Shown here: in pieces, positions 1-8,719 of the stretch
Position numbering within the stretch: the first letter of the stretch is position 1
Layout of the letters: each line of letters opens with the position of its first letter
Source of the DNA: Shinella kummerowiae
GTDB lineage: Bacteria > Pseudomonadota > Alphaproteobacteria > Rhizobiales > Rhizobiaceae
NCBI RefSeq assembly: GCF_009827055.1
Contig: NZ_WUMK01000004.1
Span: forward strand, 491,159-555,158
Reading direction: 5' to 3'
Length of the DNA stretch: 64,000 nt
The notes under the pieces: generated by a model
Seen by the model: only the letters and a program-made list of their open reading frames with translations
Told to the model about the DNA's origin: nothing
Databases searched by the model: none
Translations under genes and position numbers: made by a program

Positions 1-273
1 ATTTTTAAGCGCCGTGCTGTAGGGATTGATGCTGCTCTCGCCGATCATTGCCAGCGTACCGGCCTCACGCGCCTTCCTCGTGTCGGCCTCCACGGTGCGG
101 TAAATGGCAAAGCGCCTGCGGCGTTCAGCAATGCCCTCGAAGGGAAAGAGACTGGTCTCCCCAACCCCGCGCTCCACCTGAAGGATCAGCGCATCCACGC
201 TGTCCGGCGGTGTTTCGCCTGGCCGTCTGCCGTAGCCGAAGCGTATGGCCGCCATGGTGGCAAAGCTCGACAT
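1..273 (-). CDS. DUF1800 family protein, N-terminal part (runs off window)
   Basis: The first 91 codons of a gene read leftward from an ATG at 273 and remain open at the window edge. The N-terminus reads MSSFATMAAIRFGYGRRPGE, which resembles the start of alphaproteobacterial DUF1800 proteins: these carry an early Arg-Phe-Gly-Tyr-Gly block and are usually paired with a DUF1501 protein that is not in view. The rest of the fragment is charged and alpha-helical in character, with no signal peptide or membrane segment. Function is unknown for the family. The family call rests on this short N-terminal block, so it is moderate; the coding call is stronger because codon use and reading frame are clean through to the edge. 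Confidence 0.6.
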   Translation of the reverse strand, partial: MSSFATMAAIRFGYGRRPGETPPDSVDALILQVERGVGETSLFPFEGIAERRRRFAIYRTVEADTRKAREAGTLAMIGESSINPYSTALKN

Positions 274-340
274 CACACAAGTCCCATCTGATCCATGCGC
301 AATGCTTGCGTCCGATTGCGACTATTTTGGGAGACGCGGC

Positions 341-694
341 CTATCCCTTGAACACGAAAGCGGCACCGGCGGCGATCAGCATGAAGCCGATGGCGTGGTT
401 CCAGGTCAGGCTTTCCTTCAGCCAGAACACGGAGAAACCGGCGAAGACGAGGAGGGTCACGACCTCCTGGATGGTCTTAAGCTGTGCGGCGGAATAGACC
501 TCGTGGCCGATGCGGTTTGCCGGCACCGCCAGGCAATATTCGAAGAAGGCGATGCCCCAACTCGCCAGAATGGCGATGAAAAGCGGGGCCGACTTGAACT
601 TGAGGTGGCCGTACCAGGCGAAGGTCATGAAGACGTTGGAGAGGCAGAGCAGCACGATCGGCCAGATGGCCGCGGGGGTGAGGCTGAAAGGCAT
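341..694 (-). CDS. DMT-type small membrane protein, DUF486 family
   Basis: A 117-aa, very hydrophobic protein with about four membrane spans: residues about 10-28, 38-58, 75-92 and 100-115. The segments around the W-Y-G-H-L-K-F and A-I-L-A-S-W-G-I motifs are typical of the DUF486 branch of the drug/metabolite transporter superfamily. The frame stays open upstream to 1069, but the start at 694 is preferred because it has an AGGAA ribosome site 6-7 bases upstream and the extension overlaps the divergent GGDEF-EAL gene. It sits in the inner membrane; substrate is unknown. It may work as an oligomer, as other short DMT proteins do, which is family inference only. Confidence 0.85.
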   Translation of the reverse strand: MPFSLTPAAIWPIVLLCLSNVFMTFAWYGHLKFKSAPLFIAILASWGIAFFEYCLAVPANRIGHEVYSAAQLKTIQEVVTLLVFAGFSVFWLKESLTWNHAIGFMLIAAGAAFVFKG

Positions 695-866
695 CGGCGG
701 TTCCTGATTCCCGAGGAGATGGACCAAGGGCATAGCCGACGGGCCGATACCGTCAAGATCGGTGAGCCGCTGATTCTCGCGATCCCCCGTTAAGACAATC
801 TTATGCCTCCCGCCACACCATCCCCGCGAGCCGTCCAGACGGCAAACCGACGGGGCTGGACTTAGA

Positions 867-2864
867 ATGACGGATGCGAGCCGGCTGATGCCGGCGGATG
901 AACCGACAAGACGCCAGATCCTTTCAGCACAGGCGCTGTCCGTGCTGGACGGCATCGTTCTGTCGCTGTCCGCCAACTGCTTCCTTGCCGTGACGACCGC
1001 GGCGATCCTCTGGCTCGACGGTCCCGACATCCGCATCCTTCTCTGGCTGGCCGCCGTGCTTGCCGTCAATCTCTCGCGCTATCTCGGCGTGCGCGTCGTC
1101 CGGCGTCTGAACTGTGCGGTGGAGCGGCCGCGGCGTGCGCTCGGCGTTCTGTCGCTCGGCGCGCTCGGCGGCGGCGTCGCGTGGAGCCTCGTGCCCTTCG
1201 TCGGTGCCACCCAGGGCGGCGGCCAACTCAATCCCTACCTCATCTTCATCATCGGCGGAATTTGCGCCGGCTCGCTGATGCAGAGCACCGCCTATGCCCG
1301 CACGGCCTTGCTGTTCGCCGGCCCGCCACTCGTCACCGCCGTCATCTCGCTCGTGAACACCGGCACGACGGATGCGCTGGTCATCGCCGCCGACGCCGTG
1401 CTGCTCGCCGTCATGATGGTGCGCGCCGGCCAGCTCAGCGAGGCCGGCTTCATCCGCAGCCAGATCGACCGGCTGAAGGCCGTGGCGCTGGCCGCATCGC
1501 TGTCGGATGCCAATGCGGAAATCCGCCAGTCTTATCACCAGCTCGCATCGCTGGCGAACCGCGACCCGCTGACCGGCCTTGGCAATCGCGCCCTGTTCAA
1601 CCAGCGGCTGCGCGGCCTGCTCGCCGACGAATTCCCCAGCGGAACGCTGGCGCTGCTCGTCATCGACCTCGATCGTTTCAAGGCGATCAACGACACGATG
1701 GGCCATGGCGCCGGCGATGCCGTGCTCGTCGAAATCGCCAGCCGCCTTCTCGGCCTCACCGGCCCGATGGATACGGTGGTGCGCCTCGGCGGCGACGAGT
1801 TCGCCGTCATCGTCGAGGGCGAACAGGCGGAAGGGCGCGGGCGCGAGATCGGCGAGGGCATCGTGCGGCTTGCCGGCGATCCCATCGCGATCGGCGAGCG
1901 CCCCGTCACGGTCGGCGCCAGCGCCGGGCTGGCTCTCCACCCGCAACATGGGGACACGGCGGACGATCTTTTCGCCAGCGCCGATATCGCGCTTTATGCG
2001 GCGAAGGAGGGCGGCCGCCGGCGGCTCGGCCTGTTCAACCCCGTGCTGAAAGCCCGCATCGAGCGGCAGCGCCTCATCGAAGCGACGCTCGCCGAGGCGA
2101 TCGAAAACCATCAGCTGGTGGTGGTCTTCCAGCCGCAGGTGGAGCTAGCCACCGGCCGCGTCACCGGGTTCGAGGCCCTGCTGCGCTGGACCCATCCCGA
2201 TCTCGGCCCGGTCAATCCGCCGGATATCGTGCGCGCCGCGCAGGCCCTGCACATCGCCACCGAACTGACCGGCTATGTCGCCACCCGCGCCGCCGAGCTG
2301 CTGCGCACCCTGCCCCGCCTCGGCCTGCCGGCGGCCTGCGTCGCCGTCAACGTCTCGCCCCGCGAATTTTCCGGCCACACACTGTCGCGCCTGCTGAGCG
2401 GCATCGCCGCCGCACACGAGGTTTCCCCGGCGCTGATGGAAATCGAGATCACCGAAGAGGCGACGCTGGACAGCCAGGCTGCCGGTGCCGAGCTGGCCCG
2501 GCTCGAGGCGGCAGGTTTTCGCTTGGCCGTCGATGATTTCGGCATGGGTCATTCGTCGCTGGCCTATCTCGTCAGCCTGCATATCGACCGGCTGAAGATC
2601 GATCGCAGCTTCGTCACCGGCATCGCCAGAAGCCGCGAGAACCAGGCCCTCATCGCCGCCCTCGTCGGCATTGGCCATGCGCTTTCCATCGATATCGTCG
2701 TGGAAGGCGTCGAGGACGAGGAAGAGGCCGAAGTGCTCAGGATGCTCGGTTGCCGCCATGCCCAGGGCTATCACTTCGCCCGTCCCATGCCGGCCGCCGA
2801 AATCCCGCGCTGGCTCGACCAGCATGCTGCGCGGATCAGCCAGAACGCGGCCGGCGCGCCGTAG
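867..2864 (+). CDS. Membrane GGDEF-EAL protein (c-di-GMP turnover)
   Basis: A 665-aa protein. The N-terminal third has about five or six membrane spans (residues about 25-200) and no recognised ligand domain. A GGDEF domain follows, with a DPLTGLGNR opening and an intact GGDEF motif at about 308-312, then an EAL domain with EAL at 436-438, a conserved Asn in VNVSP, EITE, DDFG at about 556-559, the DRLKIDRSF lysine and the VVEGVE glutamate. All usual phosphodiesterase residues are present, so c-di-GMP breakdown is likely. The inhibitory RxxD site expected five residues before GGDEF reads GPMD, so product inhibition through that site is probably lost. It sits in the inner membrane. A hairpin at 2867-2900 probably ends the transcript. 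The start has no strong ribosome site; an in-frame ATG at 888 is an alternative. Confidence 0.92.
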   Translation: MTDASRLMPADEPTRRQILSAQALSVLDGIVLSLSANCFLAVTTAAILWLDGPDIRILLWLAAVLAVNLSRYLGVRVVRRLNCAVERPRRALGVLSLGALGGGVAWSLVPFVGATQGGGQLNPYLIFIIGGICAGSLMQSTAYARTALLFAGPPLVTAVISLVNTGTTDALVIAADAVLLAVMMVRAGQLSEAGFIRSQIDRLKAVALAASLSDANAEIRQSYHQLASLANRDPLTGLGNRALFNQRLRGLLADEFPSGTLALLVIDLDRFKAINDTMGHGAGDAVLVEIASRLLGLTGPMDTVVRLGGDEFAVIVEGEQAEGRGREIGEGIVRLAGDPIAIGERPVTVGASAGLALHPQHGDTADDLFASADIALYAAKEGGRRRLGLFNPVLKARIERQRLIEATLAEAIENHQLVVVFQPQVELATGRVTGFEALLRWTHPDLGPVNPPDIVRAAQALHIATELTGYVATRAAELLRTLPRLGLPAACVAVNVSPREFSGHTLSRLLSGIAAAHEVSPALMEIEITEEATLDSQAAGAELARLEAAGFRLAVDDFGMGHSSLAYLVSLHIDRLKIDRSFVTGIARSRENQALIAALVGIGHALSIDIVVEGVEDEEEAEVLRMLGCRHAQGYHFARPMPAAEIPRWLDQHAARISQNAAGAP

Positions 2865-2866
2865 TC

Positions 2867-2904
2867 ACCGCGCCGTCCGCAGATACCAGAACGGCGCGGT
2901 TTTG
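2867..2904 (+). terminator. Hairpin after the GGDEF-EAL gene
   Basis: Ten-base perfect arms (2867-2876 and 2891-2900) with a 14-base loop, then a short T run, starting 2 bases after the stop codon. It fits a rho-independent terminator for the plus-strand gene. Confidence 0.6.
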
Positions 2905-2934
2905 ACGTGATTGCAAGATCAGCCGCGCCATGGC

Positions 2935-3522
2935 TCACCCCCAGGCTTCCACGAGGAAGCGCCGGAAATCCTCCTGCGGTTCGGTCGCCGTGCGCCAGTC
3001 CGCGAGACGCTGTGCATAGGTCTTCGCCGCGCCATGCAGGGCAATGTCGTCCAGCCTGTTGGCCTGGAAGAGCACGAAAGGCGGCTGCCACGGCAGGCCG
3101 CAGCGATGCGCGGTCGCTTCCAGCGGGCGCAGCAGTTCGGCCATGGTGAACTTGTTGGCGCCGTCGGCGGCGTAGGCTTCCGGCACATTGCCGGCCGTTG
3201 TGGCGACGAGCAACGGCGTGCCCTCCAGCAACCGGCCTTCCGTTTCGTAGTGGACGTAGTACATGCGCGTCAGCACCGCATCCTGCCAGGCCTTCAAAAG
3301 CGGCGGCGTGGAATACCACTGGATCGGGAACTGCAACACGATGCGGTCGGCCGACAGCAGCCTCGCCACCTCCTGCTCCGCATCGATCTTGCCGTCCGGA
3401 TAGAGCGCATACATGTCGATGACCTCGACATCGGGCAGGCGAAGGGCGGTGCCGGCAAGCGCGGCATTGGCGCGCGAGCCGCTGAGATCGGGGTGAAAAA
3501 GAAGGATCAAGGTCTTGCTCAT
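2935..3522 (-). CDS. NAD(P)H-dependent oxidoreductase, flavodoxin-like fold (KefF/MdaB type)
   Basis: A 195-aa protein of the Flavodoxin_2 family. It opens with a beta strand and phosphate-binding loop (LILLFHPDLSGSRAN), followed by the family core IVLQFPIQWYSTPPLLKAWQD at about residues 83-103, which in relatives contacts FMN and the dimer partner. It would be a cytoplasmic homodimeric FMN or FAD enzyme reducing quinones or similar electrophiles with NAD(P)H; the substrate is not readable. It is transcribed away from a LysR-type gene 88 bases off, the usual arrangement for a LysR-controlled detoxification reductase. A similar pairing recurs at 62082-63783. Confidence 0.88.
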   Translation of the reverse strand: MSKTLILLFHPDLSGSRANAALAGTALRLPDVEVIDMYALYPDGKIDAEQEVARLLSADRIVLQFPIQWYSTPPLLKAWQDAVLTRMYYVHYETEGRLLEGTPLLVATTAGNVPEAYAADGANKFTMAELLRPLEATAHRCGLPWQPPFVLFQANRLDDIALHGAAKTYAQRLADWRTATEPQEDFRRFLVEAWG

Positions 3523-3610
3523 GGCGTCATCTCCTGTGTTGACGCCCCGAGAATGCCTTGCCCCTCAAAATCATTCCAATGGATGATTTGTATATGCTAT
3601 TATCGATACG

Positions 3611-4513
3611 ATGAATTTAAGATCGATCGACCTCAACCTGCTCGTCATCCTCGACGCCCTGCTCGACGAGGCGCATGTCTCGCGCGCCGCCGCCAAACTG
3701 AACCTGTCGCAGCCGGCCACCTCCAGCGCGCTGGACCGCTGCCGCCATCTCTTCGCCGATCCCTTGCTGGAGCGCGGCAAGGGCGGCATGCGGCTGACAC
3801 CGAAGGCGGAAACCTTGCGCGACCCGTTGAAAAACCTGCTCGTCGGCATCGCCGCCGTGGTCGATGCCCCGGAGGAGCCACTCTCCGACATCCGCCAGAC
3901 CGTGCGCATCGTCACCGCCGATCATCCCGGCATTCTCATCGCCGGCCCGCTGCACCACGCCCTTGCCCGCTCCGCACCCGGCATCGATCTGGTCATCCAG
4001 CCGTGGCATGGCGCCCCCGCCGTGCTCGAATCTCTCGCCCGTGGCGCCAGCGACATCGCGCTCTCGGTCTTCCCCACCATCGATGAGACCGCGTTCCACT
4101 GCGAAACCCTGCTGCAAGAGCACTATGTCATCGCCATGCGGAAGACCCACCCGGCTGCCGCCGGCTTCACCCTCGATCGTTGGCTGGCCTATCCGCACAT
4201 CCTCGTCTCCGGTCGGGGCGACACGCGCACGCCCCTCGACGACCAGCTTGCCGCCCTCCAAAAATCCCGCCGCGTCGGCATCGTCGTGCCGAGCTTCCTG
4301 ATGGTGCCGTCGCTGCTGGAGGACAGCGACCTCATCGCCATGATGCCGAGCCACTGCCTGCCGCCGGATGCCGCCGAGCGTTTCCACATCGTCCTGCCCC
4401 CCATCCCCGTCGCCGGCTTCCCGCTCCACCTCGCCTGGCACCGCCGCCGCGACAAGGACCGGGCGGTGCAGCATGTAGCGGGGGAATTGCGGGGGATGCT
4501 TTCAGGCAGATGA
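3611..4513 (+). CDS. LysR-type transcriptional regulator
   Basis: A 300-aa protein with an N-terminal winged helix-turn-helix (residues about 5-65; AAAKLNLSQPATSSALDRCR is the recognition region) and a type 2 periplasmic-binding-like effector domain (about 90-290). It is divergent from the flavodoxin-fold reductase at 2935-3522, so the AT-rich gap 3523-3610 probably holds the shared operator; this is context inference. The ligand is unknown. The HTH sequence resembles the NodD/SyrM-like branch of LysR proteins (begins NLRSIDLNLL), but that does not establish a symbiotic role. The start is the only good ATG before the HTH. Confidence 0.92.
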   Translation: MNLRSIDLNLLVILDALLDEAHVSRAAAKLNLSQPATSSALDRCRHLFADPLLERGKGGMRLTPKAETLRDPLKNLLVGIAAVVDAPEEPLSDIRQTVRIVTADHPGILIAGPLHHALARSAPGIDLVIQPWHGAPAVLESLARGASDIALSVFPTIDETAFHCETLLQEHYVIAMRKTHPAAAGFTLDRWLAYPHILVSGRGDTRTPLDDQLAALQKSRRVGIVVPSFLMVPSLLEDSDLIAMMPSHCLPPDAAERFHIVLPPIPVAGFPLHLAWHRRRDKDRAVQHVAGELRGMLSGR

Positions 4514-4655
4514 TCGCGCATCGATTGCAATATACCAACGCACGGCAAATCACGCAAAACTAGAAAATTGTAACCATTGATTGATTTATGAATATGTGAT
4601 TAAGTTCGTCGAGATATCTTTGTCATCTGCGCTGAATTGAAAGCGGAGAGCAGAA

Positions 4656-4898
4656 ATGTTTCGCTTCCTCTTCCTTTTGCTGACGACCGGCAACATTCTC
4701 GGCAGCGTGGCCGCACATGCCCAGCCCCAGTGTCCAGTAGATGTCGAGATACGAGAAAGCCTCGACCCGAATTGCACGCCTACAGGCAGACGGATCAAGG
4801 TCTATTGCGAGGGAAGATTGCTGACGTCCCTCTGCAAAGCCCAGAGAAAAACCAATCCAAACACGACACGAGGCTACGACTCTGGAGACGCTCCATGA
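4656..4898 (+). CDS. Small exported Cys-containing protein (cassette gene 1)
   Basis: An 80-aa protein with a clear signal peptide (MFRFLFLLLTTGNILGSVAAHA, cleavage after about residue 22). The mature part of about 58 residues has four cysteines, which could form two disulfides, and no recognised domain. A GGAGAG ribosome site lies 7 bases before the ATG. The stop codon overlaps the start of the next gene by four bases (ATGA), so the two are probably translationally coupled. The 140 bases upstream are AT-rich compared with the neighbourhood and probably contain the cassette promoter. I do not recognise the family. Confidence 0.7.
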   Translation: MFRFLFLLLTTGNILGSVAAHAQPQCPVDVEIRESLDPNCTPTGRRIKVYCEGRLLTSLCKAQRKTNPNTTRGYDSGDAP

Positions 4899-7345
4899 TG
4901 ACGCCCCTGTTGTTTCGAAAACGTACCGGAACGTCTCTGCAGGCTGCACGCACCTTTATGGCGAAGAGCCTCCGCCTCATAAGCGACGGCTTCGGCTTTC
5001 TGCTGGGAAGCAGGAAACTCTATGCCTTGCTTGCCGTCGTCGCGCTCTACTATGCGGTCACAAACCGGGAAAATCTGGCCAACGTCCTCGATGACTACAC
5101 ACAGTTCAGGACAAGCGGAAAAATCTACATCGACAGTCCCGAAGTCTACACCCGCGAAAGGCTAGTCAATGACCGCTATGAACAGGCCGTGTGGCTGCGC
5201 GATGAAATGGCGCGCCTCGACGCTGGCAGCTATCTAAGCACGCGCATCTCGGACAGCACGAGACGAACCACCGATCTTACCCTGCGCGCAAAAGAGGGTG
5301 ACAAAACAGCCGGTGAGAGTGCCGGCGACACCAATGGTAGCAACGGAACGGGTGCGGCAGGCGCGGCTCTTCCTCAACTCGAAAAGATGCCATTCGACCT
5401 CGAACACGAGATCAAGGCGGCGACGCGTGACAAGATCCGCCAAAGCATCATTGAAAACATGCTCGACGACCGACACGATCTGATCGGCAACACGCTCGTG
5501 GCGCTTAAGTTCGACACGACGGTCATTCCCAACAGGTCCGTCGAGCGTCGCGCATTCGTGGAGGTTTCACTCGACACCGGCAACATCGCCTTCAAGTACG
5601 ATGATGTCATGAATGAGTTTCCCAGCGAAAAAAATCCGATCCTCGCGGACTGCAAGGCTCGCAACCAGGACCAGCGGGTGCGATGGGAGGTCGTCCTCTA
5701 TCTGTGCGGAAAATATTACGACATCCTCTCCGACCAAAGAACAAGTCTCGGAAAAATCAACGACCTCTACACGCGATGGCTGAAGAGTATTGAAAATCGT
5801 TTGAACGCGTCTCCCAAGCGCTGCGACTCCGATCCCCAGACGAAAGAAGAGACCAGACGGGCCGTCGAGGACGGACTCGGAGCCCGAATGATCGATGTTC
5901 TAGATACGGCGGCAGACGGACAGACACAGGCAGACGCAAGGCTTTACCGGGTTATTGTCGAGCCACCATGGAGAGACATTGTCGAAATACTTGGATCATG
6001 CACGAAAGGCGCGCTGACCTTTCAAGTCGGTAGCCTGACCGAGAGTTTCATCATTTTCGACGACGACATCAAAAATCTGGACGCCTGCAATGTCGCCAGC
6101 AAACCACGGGAATGCGGTGACTACACGAGCATCTACGCGGCCTACACCTCCAATTTGCTGGCGCGCTACAAGAACCGCAGCACGGGCCAGACGGGGCATT
6201 CCGATGCGGCTTCGGGTACCTCGTTACCCCCATCCATGCAGGCGGTTTTCGACCTCATAACCAACGGCGTCATCATTGCGAAAACAGAAGAAGCGGGTGG
6301 GCAATCAAGTTTGATCATCAAGGCGGCAGCCGGGGAGCAGGATAACTCCATCGCCAGGAATTTCACAGCGCAGATAAAATACAAAATATCCAGCGATGGG
6401 TGGTCAAGGCTCGGGGAACTATCAAACTACGCCAACACCGCCACTGCCGGAAAGCAGGACGCAACGAAATACACCATCGTAAGATATGACAGCGGGGAAT
6501 GCGCCAACTTGCGCAAAAACTGCCTTCTATACGGTTTTCCATCGGGCTTTTTCAATTTCATCGGCCAGGTGTCCCGGATGGACAGCTTCGCCTATTCCCT
6601 GATGCCGACAAATCGTTCCAGTGCGATCTATGCTGCCCGATCTCTCGCTGATCGTGTCAGTTTCGGCATGGCACCAGCAGGCGACGAAGCGGCGGCGATT
6701 TCCTCCGAGGCGTTTCGCAGCGCATTGCGCGAAGGGTTTTCCAGCGAAACGGAAGGCATTGGCTACGGCATCGGTGAAAAAGACGCCAACCGGATAACGT
6801 TCGGATGGGTCATGAATGTCAGCGCCGTCGGTGGCGCTCGTCAACACTCCCAGACCGCCCTGTTGTCCATTCCCGCCTGGTTGGAGGAACTGAAGCTCAA
6901 AGTCCGCAAGGGATGGCTCAACCACGACGGTTCTGAACGGGAAGTTGAGGAAGTGACTGAGATCCCCGTGCCGCTACCGTTCGATGACGAGGTTCTGGAT
7001 ACCTATGTCGCCAATGACTTTCGGTACAGAAAACCTAGGATCATTTCTAGCAAGGCGCCCGGGCAGAAGATCAGCGCGGCGATTGGCGGCACCGTCATAA
7101 TACCCGGTGACCGTCTATGGCGCAGCAGTGTCGTCCTGTTGCAGGGACGCAAGGCAAAGAGCCTGCTGGTTCTGCCCGACATGCGCGGCCTCATGGCGGA
7201 ATTTGATGGCCCCTTCCCGGTCGGCCCGCTTTCTCTCGTCGTCTGGACAAGCGAAGACATGATTCAGACAGATGGGCTTGTCGTCGCTGTCGATGACGCG
7301 AAACCGGCGCCTGAAAACTTGATCAAAGCCGAGGCAGGCAAATGA
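4895..7345 (+). CDS. Large single-span periplasmic protein of unknown family (cassette gene 2)
   Basis: An 816-aa protein of no family I recognise. The reading frame is open from 4637, but the ATG at 4895 (or the adjacent 4898) is chosen because it overlaps the stop of the 80-aa gene as ATGA. A basic N-terminus (FRKR, RK) precedes one membrane span at about residues 42-57, so about 750 residues should face the periplasm. It has eight cysteines, several in close pairs (DACNVASKPREC; GECANLRKNC), consistent with disulfides. A Gly/Ser/Asn-rich linker lies near residues 130-150. No enzyme motif, repeat or nucleotide-binding loop is visible. Its base composition looks lower in GC than the flanking genes, which with its unknown character suggests lateral acquisition. 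Confidence 0.75.
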   Translation: MMTPLLFRKRTGTSLQAARTFMAKSLRLISDGFGFLLGSRKLYALLAVVALYYAVTNRENLANVLDDYTQFRTSGKIYIDSPEVYTRERLVNDRYEQAVWLRDEMARLDAGSYLSTRISDSTRRTTDLTLRAKEGDKTAGESAGDTNGSNGTGAAGAALPQLEKMPFDLEHEIKAATRDKIRQSIIENMLDDRHDLIGNTLVALKFDTTVIPNRSVERRAFVEVSLDTGNIAFKYDDVMNEFPSEKNPILADCKARNQDQRVRWEVVLYLCGKYYDILSDQRTSLGKINDLYTRWLKSIENRLNASPKRCDSDPQTKEETRRAVEDGLGARMIDVLDTAADGQTQADARLYRVIVEPPWRDIVEILGSCTKGALTFQVGSLTESFIIFDDDIKNLDACNVASKPRECGDYTSIYAAYTSNLLARYKNRSTGQTGHSDAASGTSLPPSMQAVFDLITNGVIIAKTEEAGGQSSLIIKAAAGEQDNSIARNFTAQIKYKISSDGWSRLGELSNYANTATAGKQDATKYTIVRYDSGECANLRKNCLLYGFPSGFFNFIGQVSRMDSFAYSLMPTNRSSAIYAARSLADRVSFGMAPAGDEAAAISSEAFRSALREGFSSETEGIGYGIGEKDANRITFGWVMNVSAVGGARQHSQTALLSIPAWLEELKLKVRKGWLNHDGSEREVEEVTEIPVPLPFDDEVLDTYVANDFRYRKPRIISSKAPGQKISAAIGGTVIIPGDRLWRSSVVLLQGRKAKSLLVLPDMRGLMAEFDGPFPVGPLSLVVWTSEDMIQTDGLVVAVDDAKPAPENLIKAEAGK

Positions 7346-7397
7346 ACGTCGTTTTCCAAACACCCGTTGGCAGCCACTTGCACGAGGAGGATCCAGT

Positions 7398-7613
7398 ATG
7401 AGCCGCCCATTCATCGTGACCGCACTCCTTCTGATGACTGCTTTCCCGGCGGAGGTCGTGCAGCGGTCCACCGCCGAGGCCACCCCGGAAAAACAGGCGC
7501 AAGCGCTCGGAATGCGCTGCATCGTTCCGGGAGGTCCGATATGTCTCATCCCGCCCACTCCAATGGGTAGCCCGTGCTTCTGCAATGGCCTTGTCGGATA
7601 TGTCGCTCCCTAG
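7398..7613 (+). CDS. Small exported Cys-rich protein (cassette gene 3)
   Basis: A 71-aa protein with a signal peptide (hydrophobic stretch FIVTALLLMTAFPAE, cleavage near residue 25-30) and a compact C-terminal tail containing four cysteines in the pattern C-I-V-P-G-G-P-I-C then S-P-C-F-C-N-G. The PCFC block followed by a Gly-rich end recalls a widespread type of short exported alphaproteobacterial protein of unknown function; this is recollection of a pattern, not a search result. A strong GAGGAGG ribosome site lies 7 bases before the ATG. It begins 52 bases after the large cassette gene on the same strand, so co-transcription is likely. Confidence 0.65.
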   Translation: MSRPFIVTALLLMTAFPAEVVQRSTAEATPEKQAQALGMRCIVPGGPICLIPPTPMGSPCFCNGLVGYVAP

Positions 7614-7659
7614 AGTGGGGCGTCTATAGTTGAGCGTGCGACCTTTGCGCCCTGTGATG

Positions 7660-8607
7660 TTATGATATCCGGCTCACCAATTTCGCCGTGGCCAGCAGCA
7701 TCACGAGATCGCGGATCATCGGCCGAAGGTGGCGGTCGAAGTCGATCGGTGTGTCCACCGGCGGCAGTTCGAAGAAATCCTTCCTCGCCGGCACCAGCAG
7801 GTAGCAGTCCCGGCCGTTCAGCGCGATGCGCACCACGTCGTCCCGCCATTCCGTCGCCAGATAATCCAGCGCCTTGGCAAGCGCGCCCTGCACGATCGGC
7901 GTCGCCGCGTCCGGCCGGTTGGTGCGGAATTCGTGCGAGCTGTCCACCTCGACATTGCCGCTGGTCACCAATGCCAGGCTGGAGCCGCCGAACAGGTCGC
8001 GCATGAATCGGTGCACGGCATTGGGCCGGCGCGCGGCGAGCAGCAGGCCGGGGAATTCCTGTTCGCGCAGGAAATGGAAGATCACGCCCTTGAAGGTGGT
8101 GTGCCTGCTTTTTCCGCTGCCGGTGATGAATTCGGATTCCGCCAGAACGAAGGTCAGCCCCTCATGCCGGCCGGCGATCAGGTCGCCATGCTCGTTTCGG
8201 TCGCGCTGCACCAGCTCCTTGCCGGGCATGGTGCGCATGAAATGTGGCTCCGCGCCGTGCCCGTATTTCACCTCGTCGACGAAGCCGAAAACCAGCGGCA
8301 GCATGCGGTCGCGCAGGCTTTGCTGGAACTGCCTGGCCGGCGCGATGGCAAACCGCCAGACGAAGCCGCCGCCGACGAACAGCAGCCCGAGCACGATGCC
8401 GACGACATCGGTGGCGATCTCCACCCAGGCGATGTAGGCCACGAAGGCCGCAAACACCAGGTAGCCGCCAAAGATCAGCACCACGCGCACATACATGTCG
8501 CTGGTCACCCGGCCGCGCGATGCATTGTAGGTCGCCACTGCCGCGTGCAGATCCGCCAGCGCGGCGTCCTTCGGCATCAGTGCCGCTTCGTCAACGATTG
8601 CGTTCAT
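7660..8607 (-). CDS. DUF3137 domain membrane protein
   Basis: A 315-aa protein with an N-terminal cytoplasmic helix, two closely spaced membrane spans (about residues 43-65 and 68-88) and a soluble C-terminal region of the DUF3137 type (about residues 100-310). The start at 8607 follows a GAGGGGCGG ribosome site; the frame is open further upstream, but that region overlaps the divergent uvrB and reads as its shadow. Function is unknown for the family. It is convergent with the small exported gene at 7398-7613 and divergent from uvrB. Confidence 0.8.
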   Translation of the reverse strand: MNAIVDEAALMPKDAALADLHAAVATYNASRGRVTSDMYVRVVLIFGGYLVFAAFVAYIAWVEIATDVVGIVLGLLFVGGGFVWRFAIAPARQFQQSLRDRMLPLVFGFVDEVKYGHGAEPHFMRTMPGKELVQRDRNEHGDLIAGRHEGLTFVLAESEFITGSGKSRHTTFKGVIFHFLREQEFPGLLLAARRPNAVHRFMRDLFGGSSLALVTSGNVEVDSSHEFRTNRPDAATPIVQGALAKALDYLATEWRDDVVRIALNGRDCYLLVPARKDFFELPPVDTPIDFDRHLRPMIRDLVMLLATAKLVSRIS

Positions 8608-8719
8608 CACCGCCCCTCGCCGTGTTTCAGCGATAACGGATGGACACGGCCGCAAATTCGTTTCCCTTTTGTACTCATGCCCTCTTTTCTTTCCGGATGA
8701 CTCTCGCCATATTCCCCGC

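Noticed and set aside
695..1069. Upstream extension of the DUF486 gene
   Set aside because: It overlaps the divergent GGDEF-EAL gene and lacks membrane character; the ATG at 694 has a ribosome site.
4637..4894. N-terminal extension of the 816-aa cassette protein
   Set aside because: It overlaps the 80-aa signal-peptide gene out of frame; the ATGA overlap at 4895 is the better start.
8608..8719. LexA (SOS) box upstream of uvrB
   Set aside because: I looked for the alphaproteobacterial GTTC-N7-GTTC motif in both orientations and found none in this gap.
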